A DNA stretch of 64,000 bases. Origin: a virus. Positions 33,001 to 41,693 of this stretch are shown here, piece after piece (the stretch's first letter is position 1; every line of letters begins with the position of its first letter). The translations under genes were made by a program, and so were the position numbers. The stretch is from positions 17,624 through 81,623 of IMG/VR virus record IMGVR_UViG_3300042894_007649; one strand, written 5' to 3'. Under the pieces are notes generated by a model. The model searched no databases and was not told the DNA's origin. It worked only from the letters and a program-made list of their open reading frames with translations.

Positions 33001-36000
33001 CGCTAGCTTTACCGAAACGCAAGGCATTAAATCTGCTTTGAAAATATTGACCTTAATTGGCATGGTTGTAAATGAAGTTTCTAACGCAATTAAATCTCTT
33101 TCAGAAAAGGTTGCTCCATTTGTTAAAAAGGGATGGTGGAGTGGTAAATCGGCATCAGATGAGATAATTGCTGCCAAGACTGACATTAAAAATTTAATAT
33201 TGGCAATTGTAGATTTGATGGGAACTGGAATTGTTGGTCCAATTGCAAAAATGGACAATATTGAAGAAATGAAAAAGGCTGCAAAAATAATGGCCGTAGT
33301 AGCCGTTCTCATGGAATTGACTGGTAAGGCAATTAAGGGGATGGCAGAAGTTGTAGGGACAATGAAATCGGGTTATATTAAAAAAGGTTCTGCTGACATA
33401 ATAAAAGAAAATAAAGATACATTTAAAGAATTTTTTGGAGAAGTTACAAAATTTATCGGTGAAGGAATTGTTGATTCTATTTCTATTATTCCTGATAGTT
33501 CAAGTTTAAGCAAGGCATCATCAACTATGATTGATGTTGCTAGGCTTCTTTGTGCTACAGGATCTACAATCAAGTCTCTTGCTGAAGTTATGAAATTAAT
33601 GGACCCAGTTTCACTTTTCGATAGAAAATCACCAATGCAAAAAATTGTTGAAAAAACTGATAAATTTACAGATTGGTTTGGTAAAATTGGAAAATTTGTC
33701 AAAGAAGGAATAGTAGATCCAACAAATTTAATTTTCACTGACTCAAAAGACATTAATTCTGCTTCGATAATTATAGTTGCTATGGCTAAGATTGCAGCAT
33801 CAATTGTTCCGATGATTAAGAATCTTGCTGAAGCCGTTGCTTTAGCCACAGAAGGTAAAGGAATTTTTGATGCGGCTCCAATGAAGAAAATTGTTGATAG
33901 TAAAGATAAATTTACATATTGGTTTGAGATAATTGGCGTATTTGTGCGTGATGGTATAGTTAAACCAACTTTGAGCGTCATGAAAGATATAGATATAGGA
34001 AAAGCCACTCAAATAATTGTTTCGATGGCAACCATTGCCGCACAAATTGTTCCAATGATAAAAAATCTTGCTTCTGCTGTTGGATTAATGAGTGAAGGAG
34101 GCGTTGACAACATTGATACTGAATGTCCTGTCGATAGAATAATCTCATCAAAAGATAAGTTTACTGATTTTTTCACACAAGTAGCAATGTTTATGCGTGA
34201 TGGAATTGTCAATCCAATTTTGAATGAGTTGAAAGATTTAGACGGAATTCAAAAAGCAGCAAGAATAATGAATGCAATGAATCAATTAATTATAATGATT
34301 CCACAAGTTATCAATAATTTTGTTACAGGACTAATTCCTTTGGTGGAAAACAGTATACAAGACATAGCCAAAGACACACCTGAAGAAAAAATTAAGGCAA
34401 ACTCTGAAAAGCTTAAAGCATTTTTCACAACAACAGCAAGATTTATGCGTGAGGGAATTGTCAATCCAATTTTAAAGGAATTGGATGATTTGGACAGTAT
34501 TCAAAGGGCTGCAAGAATTCTTAATGCTATGAATCAATTGTTGATAAATGTTACAGGTGTAATTAGAAGTTTGGTTTCATTGTTTGGTCCGCTTGATCCT
34601 AATCAGTGTCTTAAAGAGGCACCTATTCAAATGATTTCGAGAATGGCACCTCAATTTACCTTGTGGTTTACAAATGTTGCTTTGTTGATGAGAAATGGCA
34701 TTTTATATCCAATTTTGTTACTATTCCCATCTGAAGAAGAAATGAAAGAGGCTGTTGCTCAGTTGGCAAGAATGATTGAGTTGGTTAAATTGTTACCTGC
34801 ATTTTTAATGCAATTATCCAATTCTATGGATATGTTTTCTGGAGTTGTAGGTGCCTTCAACATAGGACTAAAAGTTACATTTTTTGCAAGTGTATTTACT
34901 TATTTGGCTGATACTTTGAAATATGGAGTTATTAATCCAATATTTGAAATGCCTACTGTTGACGAATTAGATGATGCTATTGATCGCATGAGTGGAATGG
35001 CAGATGTAACTGCGACTGCATCTGGTTTAATGAAATTCTTGTTTGACGTGTTTAATGATTTCAGTAATTCTATTGGCTTATATACAATATTTTTTGGTGC
35101 AAGAAATACAAATTATTTTGCGGACACATTTACTTATTTGGCTGATACTTTGAAATATGGAGTTATTGGTCCAATATTGTATATGCCTACTGTTGATCAA
35201 TTAGATGATGCTATTGATCGCATGAATGGAATGGCTAATGTAACTGAGACTGCATCTGGTTTAATGAAATTCTTGTTTGACGTGTTTAGTGATTTCAGTA
35301 ATTCTATTGGCTTATATACAATATTTTTTGGTGCAAAAAATACAAATTATTTTGCGGACACATTTACTTATTTGGCTAATGTTTTCATGGATGGAATTAT
35401 CGTACCGATTAGAAAATTACCTAGTGTTGATGAATTAAGAGATGCTGTTAATAGAATAGAAGGAATGTCGAATGTTTGTAGTGCGGCTTCTTACGCTATG
35501 GGTAAAATGTTCCGAATATTTGGCGAATTTTCAGAAAAGACAAGCTTTTTTGGAATGATTTTTGGTAGATTTGATCAATACTTCTTCAATAAGACATTTA
35601 CAACTATGGCTGACAGTTTGAAGTACGGTATAATTCAACCAATTCTAAAAAACATGCCTGCTGTATCTGAATTGAATTTAGTTGTTGATAAGTTAAAGGG
35701 ATTGGTTAATATTCTTGATGAAGTTCAAAAAATCATGAATAAAATGCAGGAAACTGTAAGTAATATTGGAAATATTGGTTTTGATTTTAATGCAATTAAA
35801 GAAATGCCTATTGATAAACTTTTGCTTCTTGCAAATCATGCAAAGAAGGGTCTTGATATAGCACAGAGTGTAGAAACAAGTGTATCAAAAACAAGTGTGA
35901 AAGAAGAGCCTTCTGTTGCGGCAACTAAAAAGGCAAACGCAGAGATTTCTGCAATTGTTGAAAATAATTCAAGTAATAAAAATATTACATCTGTAACAGC

Positions 36001-36349
36001 AACTCCAACATCTAAAATTGGAGGAGAATCTTCTATTCAGAGCAAGATAGCTGCCAAGAAGGCATCTGAAGAACCTCAAGCTGCTAAGATTACTGGTAAA
36101 GAGTTGACTGAAATTTCTGAATCTTCAAAAGAACAAACTGAATTAACAGGAGAGCTTGTTGAGTTATTCAAGAAATTCTTAGACTTAATGAAGCCAACAT
36201 CTGGTGGTGGAGGATCTGGCGCAGATACTCCTTCAACTGGACTCAATAGAATCAAGGGTAAGCCTCCGAAAATTTACAAAGCAACTAGTGGATTATTGTC
36301 TAAGGGACCACAAAGACAAGTTGTTAACATGAGTCCATTGCCATCTTAA
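27074..36349 (+). CDS. Tail tape measure protein, 3,091 residues
   Basis: Sets tail length and lines the tube in contractile tails. N-terminal helical part, a run of 22 glycines (residues 87-108), a long coiled-coil region (about 110-690), hydrophobic spans, a Lys/Glu-rich hinge with a doubled P-A-A-A-P-D-P-M-A-A-L-T-Q-A-K unit, then many hydrophobic Gly/Ala-rich segments (about 1015-1730) and a repetitive helical part with near-identical 78-residue units (encoded about 34.9-35.4 kb). At about 1.5 angstrom per residue the length would suit a tail of roughly 460 nm. First gene of the tail operon; all downstream tail genes share its strand. Shadow frames opposite it are composition artefacts. 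Confidence 0.93.
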   Translation: MDQPILDNLNRNVGSVITSLQALKSALDTASTGTAQPAGGGNVNMDDLKDILGKFVKDFKEVSEEQKKYTKSVVKAMKDVIKARSSGGGGGGGGGGGGGGGGGGGGGGKKSKADQEEIKNLQSKLSLESQLIDFAEKNSFYGENSVDTLTEALKITVAQHKVRANALVSIQGISDVEKQALKTEYKRLEAIKNGQYAYYNMVNQLREITGYMNTFESGLGLKTMETLTSGIVQEEMKFTQEVRKAAYETAGLTKNSQSLQRTYEEIGTSVKTTGFDRTKFQQSYLKSLKSGVKDLKQAVSLTTTQLNTESQLGLEAGSLQETFQSFAQTGRMTNGQLADMGRGMRDVAKNTGLTGEALKGAVDSSREIINQLRNAASLTSTAAKNVIEMNANAKKLGVDQQMLQLQGGLTSGAKLLMDSSSQTQSMIFLAASKVGKVNEAMNGTLLSTKEGIKSLGTGLQGILKDFGVGSLEEIDQLSAEAKTRLNIQLKSVVGMELGEFRSLIESVNESGKGLGDRLGDINKKMKDNITADEKRALVEQKRQLKASKQLEILTALDEAAKGAKDMNGALAKFGERRKDFEGDLQALGSSWQNETQVAKDAIKGAIESVNKGLKEAGKSELKIDSSEIEKAVKDPSMLRELTAKISKGEQQLATAQKAQLDPVTETNQKLTEINDTLRNMSQNVISKIMSSIFGKLLVVGAVISGIAASVIGLGIQLIAIKKTLQKIAFGDMSKGESELSLLDNLKSVFTSKKPIEGVNIGKTETEKLTGQTSPTSTVTSEAQKKTKAETQPQTQTVAPKPESVNVEEKISKSSEILTKILTTLDTIKDCICKPSTPLTQPPAAAPDPMAALTQAKPAAAPDPMAALTQAKPAEPEPVQVAEKAAGKAAKKKKLTPEEIAALKAEGQARKEAAKAKGLDPAVEKSIRRNQEKNIKMDTKLNNIERKEQIKEIRRGKKDDRILRLEEQAVKHERKMQKKETAMPKEVDAPKEAATPCPSVPDDGCLDPKAMAASGGSMVKTAAAVAILAAGALVLGTALIFLGSKVLKALGLDLNKIMETAAAIAAVIGVAVAISVAGALAMNCLSEIEPEISKIQKNLGKAVKTGAILVVMGTILVILGAAMIYLARMVLKALNMDASTAIEVATTVGAIAGVVGTVAYATVKFLEALEELDANPMWKKIKTNYPAIVKNIALGGLALLVISGAIVILGAALIKFSQYILGALGVDAATAFKVGSTIAAIMVAVGLIALATIGSIGGLQALGQLTAYLVTPVPGPFPIPAGALMLLGADVLLKLGLPILLLATALMFFGKIILGAAGINAATAMKIGMTISAIFLAVGLISLALGFAMEGLTYLGAIATIVLTSPLVVLMELGAWALLLGGGGILLLGVAIMWLAKTLLAISGLNLASIAMTTLTVYALFAGVALISIALGAAMEGLMYLGAIAGILILAIPLMEIGARALLFFTPAMLLLASAIILMGMLVSKFIVSPKLAGQTAYAIATILGAAALIAAAVVGFATIGIALGLIGLLSPLIAGLMLPAAWGLGVLAFPMIEFVQAAVRIAKDLAGAMPLNKVNECVGAIASILGAALLIAGIILGFATIGTGLGLIGLLSPLIAGLMLPAAWGLGVLAFPMIEFTQAAANVAKDLAKALPPAQVEEVVNAVTTILNGAAKIGESVSGMIPSMQYMSMIGLIAPVIAWSMSGAGGALITLSKPLAFFAIAALYVAILLNSIMKPKDAEEAANAVTTILNGAASISDSLMKMVPKLTAIGSTALIMFMIAPIMRLAASALYIMSWPVVEYAKAIVSFAMSLASVVHPDKAKSLSQGVASMLSAIGEVSDEFQKIRNKIVSIGMGEGVFKLFLFTLPALRMGVFAFKAMKKPITDFIIEIVNFSTSLSTIVTPAVAKTATKTINATSEIIAKVSDIMKNLNEKIVPMTKAGWFTKSPVDILIEAKNKLATFFPAMFGLIKSIVLQVNASFTETQGIKSALKILTLIGMVVNEVSNAIKSLSEKVAPFVKKGWWSGKSASDEIIAAKTDIKNLILAIVDLMGTGIVGPIAKMDNIEEMKKAAKIMAVVAVLMELTGKAIKGMAEVVGTMKSGYIKKGSADIIKENKDTFKEFFGEVTKFIGEGIVDSISIIPDSSSLSKASSTMIDVARLLCATGSTIKSLAEVMKLMDPVSLFDRKSPMQKIVEKTDKFTDWFGKIGKFVKEGIVDPTNLIFTDSKDINSASIIIVAMAKIAASIVPMIKNLAEAVALATEGKGIFDAAPMKKIVDSKDKFTYWFEIIGVFVRDGIVKPTLSVMKDIDIGKATQIIVSMATIAAQIVPMIKNLASAVGLMSEGGVDNIDTECPVDRIISSKDKFTDFFTQVAMFMRDGIVNPILNELKDLDGIQKAARIMNAMNQLIIMIPQVINNFVTGLIPLVENSIQDIAKDTPEEKIKANSEKLKAFFTTTARFMREGIVNPILKELDDLDSIQRAARILNAMNQLLINVTGVIRSLVSLFGPLDPNQCLKEAPIQMISRMAPQFTLWFTNVALLMRNGILYPILLLFPSEEEMKEAVAQLARMIELVKLLPAFLMQLSNSMDMFSGVVGAFNIGLKVTFFASVFTYLADTLKYGVINPIFEMPTVDELDDAIDRMSGMADVTATASGLMKFLFDVFNDFSNSIGLYTIFFGARNTNYFADTFTYLADTLKYGVIGPILYMPTVDQLDDAIDRMNGMANVTETASGLMKFLFDVFSDFSNSIGLYTIFFGAKNTNYFADTFTYLANVFMDGIIVPIRKLPSVDELRDAVNRIEGMSNVCSAASYAMGKMFRIFGEFSEKTSFFGMIFGRFDQYFFNKTFTTMADSLKYGIIQPILKNMPAVSELNLVVDKLKGLVNILDEVQKIMNKMQETVSNIGNIGFDFNAIKEMPIDKLLLLANHAKKGLDIAQSVETSVSKTSVKEEPSVAATKKANAEISAIVENNSSNKNITSVTATPTSKIGGESSIQSKIAAKKASEEPQAAKITGKELTEISESSKEQTELTGELVELFKKFLDLMKPTSGGGGSGADTPSTGLNRIKGKPPKIYKATSGLLSKGPQRQVVNMSPLPS
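27332..27397 (+). repeat. GGN microsatellite encoding 22 glycines
   Basis: Twenty-two consecutive Gly codons, GGC/GGT mixed at first and then pure GGT. It is prone to slippage in 3-nt steps, which would keep the tape measure frame open. Confidence 0.9.
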
Positions 36350-36370
36350 TTAATTTAAAAGGAATAATAA

Positions 36371-36943
36371 ATGAACGCTACCATACCTGATGGTCAAATG
36401 AATGTACTGGAAAAATGTTACATTGATATTCCATCATTATCAATTACACTAAAGATGCAATCTTTGCCAGATATTAGTGATGGAAAAGGCGCACAATATG
36501 GAGATGAAACATCAATCGGTAGAAGTACTCCTTTCAAAACTTATCAGAATTCTGATAATAGGACAATTGGATGGACTGCTCATTATATGGTAACTCAAGA
36601 AAAAGATATACCATTGCTTTTTAGTTACATAAGAGCAGTTCAGGCGGCAGTTTATCCATTTGACTCAAAAGATTCAAATTTAGGCGGCAATGTTGCTGGT
36701 AATGGAGGTGCTCCATATGCTCCTCCTCCTGTTTGTAAGCTTCAGTGTGGCGATCTTTTATCAAAAGTAGGACCAATTAATGCTGTGTTAAAATCATATA
36801 GTATTAAATTCGACCCTTCTGTTCCTTGGGATGAAAAAACTTATTTGCCTTATAAATTTGATTTAGACTTAAGTTTTGATGTTATTTATAATCAATCGGA
36901 TTTGCCGGGTGCAAATAGAATTTTTAATGATAGTAGTCTTTAA
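36371..36943 (+). CDS. Tail tube cap / baseplate protein (gp48/54 region)
   Basis: 190 residues, AAAAGGAA Shine-Dalgarno. Beta-rich with P-P-P-V-C-K-L-Q-C-G-D-L-L (about 118-130) and V-L-K-S-Y-S-I-K-F-D-P-S-V-P-W-D (about 138-153), the style of tail-tube-like beta-barrel proteins that nucleate the tube on the baseplate. Its place directly after the tape measure is that of T4 gp48/gp54. Assignment from order and fold style, not a clear motif. Confidence 0.55.
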   Translation: MNATIPDGQMNVLEKCYIDIPSLSITLKMQSLPDISDGKGAQYGDETSIGRSTPFKTYQNSDNRTIGWTAHYMVTQEKDIPLLFSYIRAVQAAVYPFDSKDSNLGGNVAGNGGAPYAPPPVCKLQCGDLLSKVGPINAVLKSYSIKFDPSVPWDEKTYLPYKFDLDLSFDVIYNQSDLPGANRIFNDSSL

Positions 36944-36956
36944 TTATCGAGGAAAT

Positions 36957-37283
36957 ATGGCTAATTTAATAGAAGAGACGGCAATAAACCCTAAAAGATT
37001 TGTTCCAGTATCTAGCAGATATTCTGATGCTACTGTCATTTATTATACTGAAAACAAATTAATGACATATAAAATTTACAAAAAAAATATTATACAAACG
37101 AGTAACAGAGATAGATATTATGTAGTAACAGCAGGATCTGAATATCGTCCTGACTTAGTTTCAAATAAAGTTTATGGTTCTCCTGATTTTTGGTGGAAAA
37201 TAATGGAGGCCAACAATATAAAAGATATTTTTGATTTCAAGACGGGTATTAATATTCGTTTACCAGATGCTATTTTAGGATAA
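36957..37283 (+). CDS. Baseplate wedge protein, gp53/LysM-like
   Basis: 108 residues from the ATG at 36957 (GAGGAAAT before it; an upstream in-frame ATG at 36876 lies within the preceding gene). R-P-D-L-V-S-N-K-V-Y-G-S-P-D-F-W-W-K-I-M-E-A-N-N (about 62-85) is characteristic of T4 gp53-type wedge proteins, which clamp wedges around the hub. Confidence 0.78.
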   Translation: MANLIEETAINPKRFVPVSSRYSDATVIYYTENKLMTYKIYKKNIIQTSNRDRYYVVTAGSEYRPDLVSNKVYGSPDFWWKIMEANNIKDIFDFKTGINIRLPDAILG

Positions 37284-37285
37284 CT

Positions 37286-38857
37286 ATGCCCCCAAAGCCT
37301 TGTCAATTAAATAAAGAATGTTTGGAATCATATGCATGTTCTGCTCCGATGGCAGTAATGGAAGGTGCTATTTATTCTCCTTATGTGGAATTATCTTTTG
37401 GTGCTGCGAAAACGATTACTGGACAAGATCCAGAAAGATTAATTCTTACGGTTGGCAATCAATCTCAACCAAATGCTAATTTAGCTGCAATTACTTCTTT
37501 TAGTTATGGTTTTCAAAATGGTGGTGGAACTGGTCAGGGCGCTGAAATTGAGGTTATAGATAATGGTGGGGCAATGTATAGAAGCATTATTAGGGCTTTG
37601 AACAAATCTGCTGTAACGAAGAAACAAGAAGTATCTTTTACTGAATTTGATTTTGGGTGGATTGTTACGGATACATCTGGGAATAGTATGCCAAAATTAA
37701 TTACAGCGAAAAGAATTAGTGGAAAAATAATCAGAAGTATATTTTTAGAAGCCGAGACTAATTTTGATGGAGGAAATGTTAAAATAAAGATTAAACTGGC
37801 ACCTCCCTCTAATGAAGACACATCTGTGCCTCAAACTGGTAGTATTGGAACATCAGATCAGCCTGTTGATCTTAAGTATGCAATTACTCAGCTTTTGACT
37901 AGACCTGAGGTTGGTTATTCTGGTGTTGATTTTTTAGCGGCTGGTTATTATGACGCAGACAAAAAGTATGTTCCAAGTACATCAGAGCTTAATTTTCCTG
38001 CAAACATTGGTGGTGCAAAAGGACCGAAGGCAAGCTGGCCTTTAGAGCAACAGAGTGCGTTGAATGTTGTTCGCAACTGGTTGTCAACAATTACAACAGA
38101 AAATGGAAGAGGAATTTTAATTCTTTACAATAATGAAAATAATAAAATAATTATTCAGGAAGATCCTACTGATCCAAATGGAAAATGTTGTGCTGGTCAC
38201 ATTGCCACATATGTTGTTAATGGTGGAGGTTGTTCACCAGTTCTTGAATTTAATCCATCAATAAGTTGGCCAAAGGGTTTAATTCCCGGTAATGGTGGTA
38301 CTGGTGGTGGTGCGTCAGGAGGAGGAGGCCAGAATATAAATCCTATGATTGATATTCAAAAAACTGGTGCCCAAACAAATCCTGTGCTTCAGCAGCATGA
38401 ATGGCAATTTAGACCTCCTGAAGAGCATGTGGAAGCTGCTGTAATTGGTTATTCTACAAATACTAAGTCTGAGCAGTCTAGTGGAGCAGCCCCTTCTGGT
38501 GGCAAGCCAGCTTGGTCGGCAGATTTAAAAATAATGGGTGATCCTTTTTATTCTAATCCAATTTTATTTGTTGGTACTAAATTTGTTTCAATAGTTTTTA
38601 TAAATCCATATTTTTTTGGTGATGCTGCTAGTGGAACTTGGCTACAAACTTCAACATGCAATAGTATGTTGAGCAATAAAAAATATCAGGTAACTGGCGT
38701 GAGCCATAATATTGGAAATGGAACTTATACCACTACATTAAAATTAATGCTACCCGTGCCAAATATTGATGTACCATCTGGAGATTCAGCAGGAGGCAAT
38801 GGTTGTGGTAGTAAAGATCAAAACTTTGTTGATGCTTCGGGCAAATCAACAACTTAG
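37286..38857 (+). CDS. Baseplate hub protein (gp27 / phage late control D-like)
   Basis: 523 residues. Tandem beta domains with a Gly-rich loop (about 330-355) and the closing motif K-Y-Q-V-T-G-V-S-H-N-I-G-N-G-T-Y-T-T-T-L-K-L, typical of hub subunits. It sits between wedge and spike genes, as expected for the trimeric hub that joins tube and spike. Unusually Cys-rich N-terminus (C6, C12, C18). Confidence 0.75.
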   Translation: MPPKPCQLNKECLESYACSAPMAVMEGAIYSPYVELSFGAAKTITGQDPERLILTVGNQSQPNANLAAITSFSYGFQNGGGTGQGAEIEVIDNGGAMYRSIIRALNKSAVTKKQEVSFTEFDFGWIVTDTSGNSMPKLITAKRISGKIIRSIFLEAETNFDGGNVKIKIKLAPPSNEDTSVPQTGSIGTSDQPVDLKYAITQLLTRPEVGYSGVDFLAAGYYDADKKYVPSTSELNFPANIGGAKGPKASWPLEQQSALNVVRNWLSTITTENGRGILILYNNENNKIIIQEDPTDPNGKCCAGHIATYVVNGGGCSPVLEFNPSISWPKGLIPGNGGTGGGASGGGGQNINPMIDIQKTGAQTNPVLQQHEWQFRPPEEHVEAAVIGYSTNTKSEQSSGAAPSGGKPAWSADLKIMGDPFYSNPILFVGTKFVSIVFINPYFFGDAASGTWLQTSTCNSMLSNKKYQVTGVSHNIGNGTYTTTLKLMLPVPNIDVPSGDSAGGNGCGSKDQNFVDASGKSTT

Positions 38858-38871
38858 TAAAGGCTATAAAA

Positions 38872-41259
38872 ATGGGATTTGTTAGCGATTCAGATTTTTC
38901 TTCTCTTAAAAAAAGACTAGAGACCATTGAAAATCAAATGGGTGGCATGACTTATGATATGCGTGAAGTCGTTAGAAACGAAATCATGATGAATGCCGAT
39001 GTTGTTGAGCAATCACAGACTCAATTTGGGCTATACACAGGACTATGCGTTGATACAATTGATATATGGAAGCAAAATAGAATAAGATTTTATTCTCCGA
39101 TATTTCATACGCCTAACATGAAGATAGAAGAATTGCCTTGGGCACATGCTGTGAGCAATATGGGTGGTTTTGATGATTGTGGAATGACATGGGTTCCTCC
39201 TGCTGGATCGACTGTTTGTATTTTATTTGAAAATGGAAGTAGAACATCACCTTTTTATATTGGAACAACTTGGCATAGAAACAGAGGTCCTGATGGAAAG
39301 CACAATTGGGGATATAATATTGATGAATATTATCGCATATGGGATGGAAAAAGAAAAGGATATTTAGTTGGACCAGATGATGGTTCACAAGTCTTTCCGC
39401 CTTGGAACACTGAAAATTACAATGGTTTTGATTTAACTTCTTTGGTTGATTTTGATAGCAATACTGAGGCTCAAAGACTAATTACTTATCCTCATATTTA
39501 TGGATTTAAAACGCCTGAAAAGCACATGATAAAGATGGTCGATGGCGATGCAAAATGCAATCGCAAGTGGAAAAGATTCGAGATTATGTCTAGTTGCGGC
39601 AATTGGATCATGCTTAAAGATGATCATCTTCATTATTCAGGTCAATGGGCGCATCAAGATTGTGGTGGTTCAGTTATTGATGGTGAAACTAGTTGTGTAG
39701 AAGATGCGTATAATCAAAGTCAAATAGATAAATATCGTTTAAATCAAGGAAAAGATGCTTCTGATAAAAATAGTCCGAAGCAAATTTCTAATGTTGCAGC
39801 AACAAACCCAGCATCTGTGACATCTGACGGTCATGGTTTACAAACTGGTGATCAAATACATATTAGAGACACAAATTCAAATCCACCTATTGATGGATTT
39901 TATTCAATTAATGTAACTGGCCCTAATTCATTCACAATTGACTTAGATCTTTCTGGTGGAGCTTCAGGTTTTAGTGGAACTTTTGATTTATATAATAGTC
40001 CAACAGCAAGTGAAGAGGATTATTTAAGTGCAAATACAAAAGATATTTCTCCAGAAATTGGCAAAAAATTAGAAGATTTCGATTGTGAAGGTAAATTAAG
40101 TAATAGAAAAATTATTGGTGGTCATCCTAGAACTGGCGCTCCTAATACAACATATTCTTATAATTCTCAAATTGGAGCTAATCCTTATTTTAAACATAGG
40201 CAGGAGTGTCGTCCATACAGGGGATCTCCAACCCCTCAAAACAATCAATGTGATTTGCCGCAAAGTGGTATTCAGTTGCAATCAATTTCTGGACATACAT
40301 TTGTAATGGATGATTCTGTTGAAGAACCGAGTGGTTCTCCAACATGGGATCGTGAATTTGATTTTGGATGTAATAATAAGTATGTTGGCAGAACATATTG
40401 GAAGTCGGCTACTGGTCATTATATTGAAATGAGTGATGTTGAAGGTCAGGCTGGAGACAGCAATTCAACATTAAGAAATCAAGATAACTTTATTCGTATA
40501 AGATCAGCAACTGGAAACAGTATTGAACTTAATGATCATACTGAATCGCAGCCAGATTGTTCAGGTTGTCCGCCTAATATTGCAGGAAATCGTCGTGGTA
40601 TTCATTTGAGGAGTACCAGCAATCATACCATTGACATGTCTGATGAAGGCAATGAACAATGTGGATCATGTCGTGTTGAAGGTGGTGTTCCAAAATCGAA
40701 GGCTAAAAAGGCTTATGTTAGGATTAGGACTGGCTATGGTCTTGAAATGAATTTTTCTGATGATTCAAATCAGGAAATAGCTGAAAATCAACACATACAA
40801 ATATTTTCACCTCACAAGGGTAATATAAAGGGTCCTCATATTTTGAGGTTTCAAGAATCTGCTCCAAGTAATTCTGGATTAGTACTACTAAGAGTTGGTG
40901 GTAATTATGTTTGTTATACGGTAGATAATCATTACACAGTTGTTGGAACTGAAGACGATCCGAATAATTTAGTTGAATATGTAACTAAATTCAATGTAGT
41001 ATATACTAAAAATGCTTATGTAAATGTTACTGAAAAGTCTCATTTATTTTTAGCTAAAAGTAAAATATTCCTTTTGGCTGGAGAAGATTGTCCTAGTCCA
41101 GAAGGAATACTTGGTCCTTGTTTGGCTCCAGTATGCGTTTTGAAAGATGGCGCAATTAGGGCTAGTGATCGTGTTTTTGCAAGTGCATCACCAAGTGCTC
41201 CTGTATTGAGTATTTTCCAATTGAAACCGTTCTATAAGACACCACCAGCAACAGGATGA
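38872..41259 (+). CDS. Baseplate central spike protein with OB domain (gp5/VgrG-like)
   Basis: 795 residues. A coiled-coil start (about 5-35) leads into an OB-fold: W-A-H-A-V-S-N-M-G-G-F-D-D-C-G-M (about 84-99) and P-P-A-G-S-T-V-C-I-L-F-E-N-G-S, as in gpV/gp5 N-domains. Further on repeated beta blocks of the form S-G-H-T-F/I-x-M-x-D, as in the spike beta-helix of such proteins, with several Cys pairs. A small domain near 305-370 (P-A-S-V-T-S-D-G-H-G-L-Q-T-G-D) recurs in 43263-46709. No lysozyme domain is seen, unlike T4 gp5. Confidence 0.75.
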   Translation: MGFVSDSDFSSLKKRLETIENQMGGMTYDMREVVRNEIMMNADVVEQSQTQFGLYTGLCVDTIDIWKQNRIRFYSPIFHTPNMKIEELPWAHAVSNMGGFDDCGMTWVPPAGSTVCILFENGSRTSPFYIGTTWHRNRGPDGKHNWGYNIDEYYRIWDGKRKGYLVGPDDGSQVFPPWNTENYNGFDLTSLVDFDSNTEAQRLITYPHIYGFKTPEKHMIKMVDGDAKCNRKWKRFEIMSSCGNWIMLKDDHLHYSGQWAHQDCGGSVIDGETSCVEDAYNQSQIDKYRLNQGKDASDKNSPKQISNVAATNPASVTSDGHGLQTGDQIHIRDTNSNPPIDGFYSINVTGPNSFTIDLDLSGGASGFSGTFDLYNSPTASEEDYLSANTKDISPEIGKKLEDFDCEGKLSNRKIIGGHPRTGAPNTTYSYNSQIGANPYFKHRQECRPYRGSPTPQNNQCDLPQSGIQLQSISGHTFVMDDSVEEPSGSPTWDREFDFGCNNKYVGRTYWKSATGHYIEMSDVEGQAGDSNSTLRNQDNFIRIRSATGNSIELNDHTESQPDCSGCPPNIAGNRRGIHLRSTSNHTIDMSDEGNEQCGSCRVEGGVPKSKAKKAYVRIRTGYGLEMNFSDDSNQEIAENQHIQIFSPHKGNIKGPHILRFQESAPSNSGLVLLRVGGNYVCYTVDNHYTVVGTEDDPNNLVEYVTKFNVVYTKNAYVNVTEKSHLFLAKSKIFLLAGEDCPSPEGILGPCLAPVCVLKDGAIRASDRVFASASPSAPVLSIFQLKPFYKTPPATG

Positions 41260-41265
41260 TAAAAA

Positions 41266-41682
41266 ATGGTAATATTTGCAGGTCTACCTTATCCAACTCA
41301 AAAAACACCGAGAGGTTACTGGTATTCACAAGGTGGAGTCAATCAAATAAAATCAGACTTATTATGTCTTTTGCTAACAAACCCCGGCGAAAGAGTAATG
41401 CTTCCTGAATTTGGGACTCCTCTTAAAAAACTTTTGTTTGAACAAAATGATTCTACATTGCAGAATGAAACTCTTCGTGTAATTAGCAATTCAATATCCA
41501 AGTGGGAGCCAAGAATAGCAGTTAGAAATATTGAAGTTTCTTCGACAGTTGACTCATCTTCTTTAGACTCAGATGATGATGGAACTGAAAAAGAACATAT
41601 TTTGTTTATAAGAATAATTTTTGTCGATCCACAGAATATAAAAGAAGTACAAGAATTAACGCTAGAAATGCCGTTAACATAA
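41266..41682 (+). CDS. Baseplate wedge protein gp25
   Basis: 138 residues. Family hallmarks: an N-terminal G-G-V-N-Q-I-K-S-D-L helix, N-P-G-E-R-V-M-L-P-E-F-G, and the K-W-E-P-R-I motif (EPR) at about 83-88. gp25 is the lysozyme-like wedge core that connects to the sheath in nearly all contractile injection systems. A Ser/Asp-rich insert (about 99-110) is unusual. Confidence 0.92.
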   Translation: MVIFAGLPYPTQKTPRGYWYSQGGVNQIKSDLLCLLLTNPGERVMLPEFGTPLKKLLFEQNDSTLQNETLRVISNSISKWEPRIAVRNIEVSSTVDSSSLDSDDDGTEKEHILFIRIIFVDPQNIKEVQELTLEMPLT

Positions 41683-41693
41683 AAGGAGAATAA

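Noticed and set aside
29860-34464. Many long minus-strand frames opposite the tape measure gene
   Set aside because: Ala/Ile-rich shadows of a long plus-strand gene; no ribosome-binding sites and no domain motifs.
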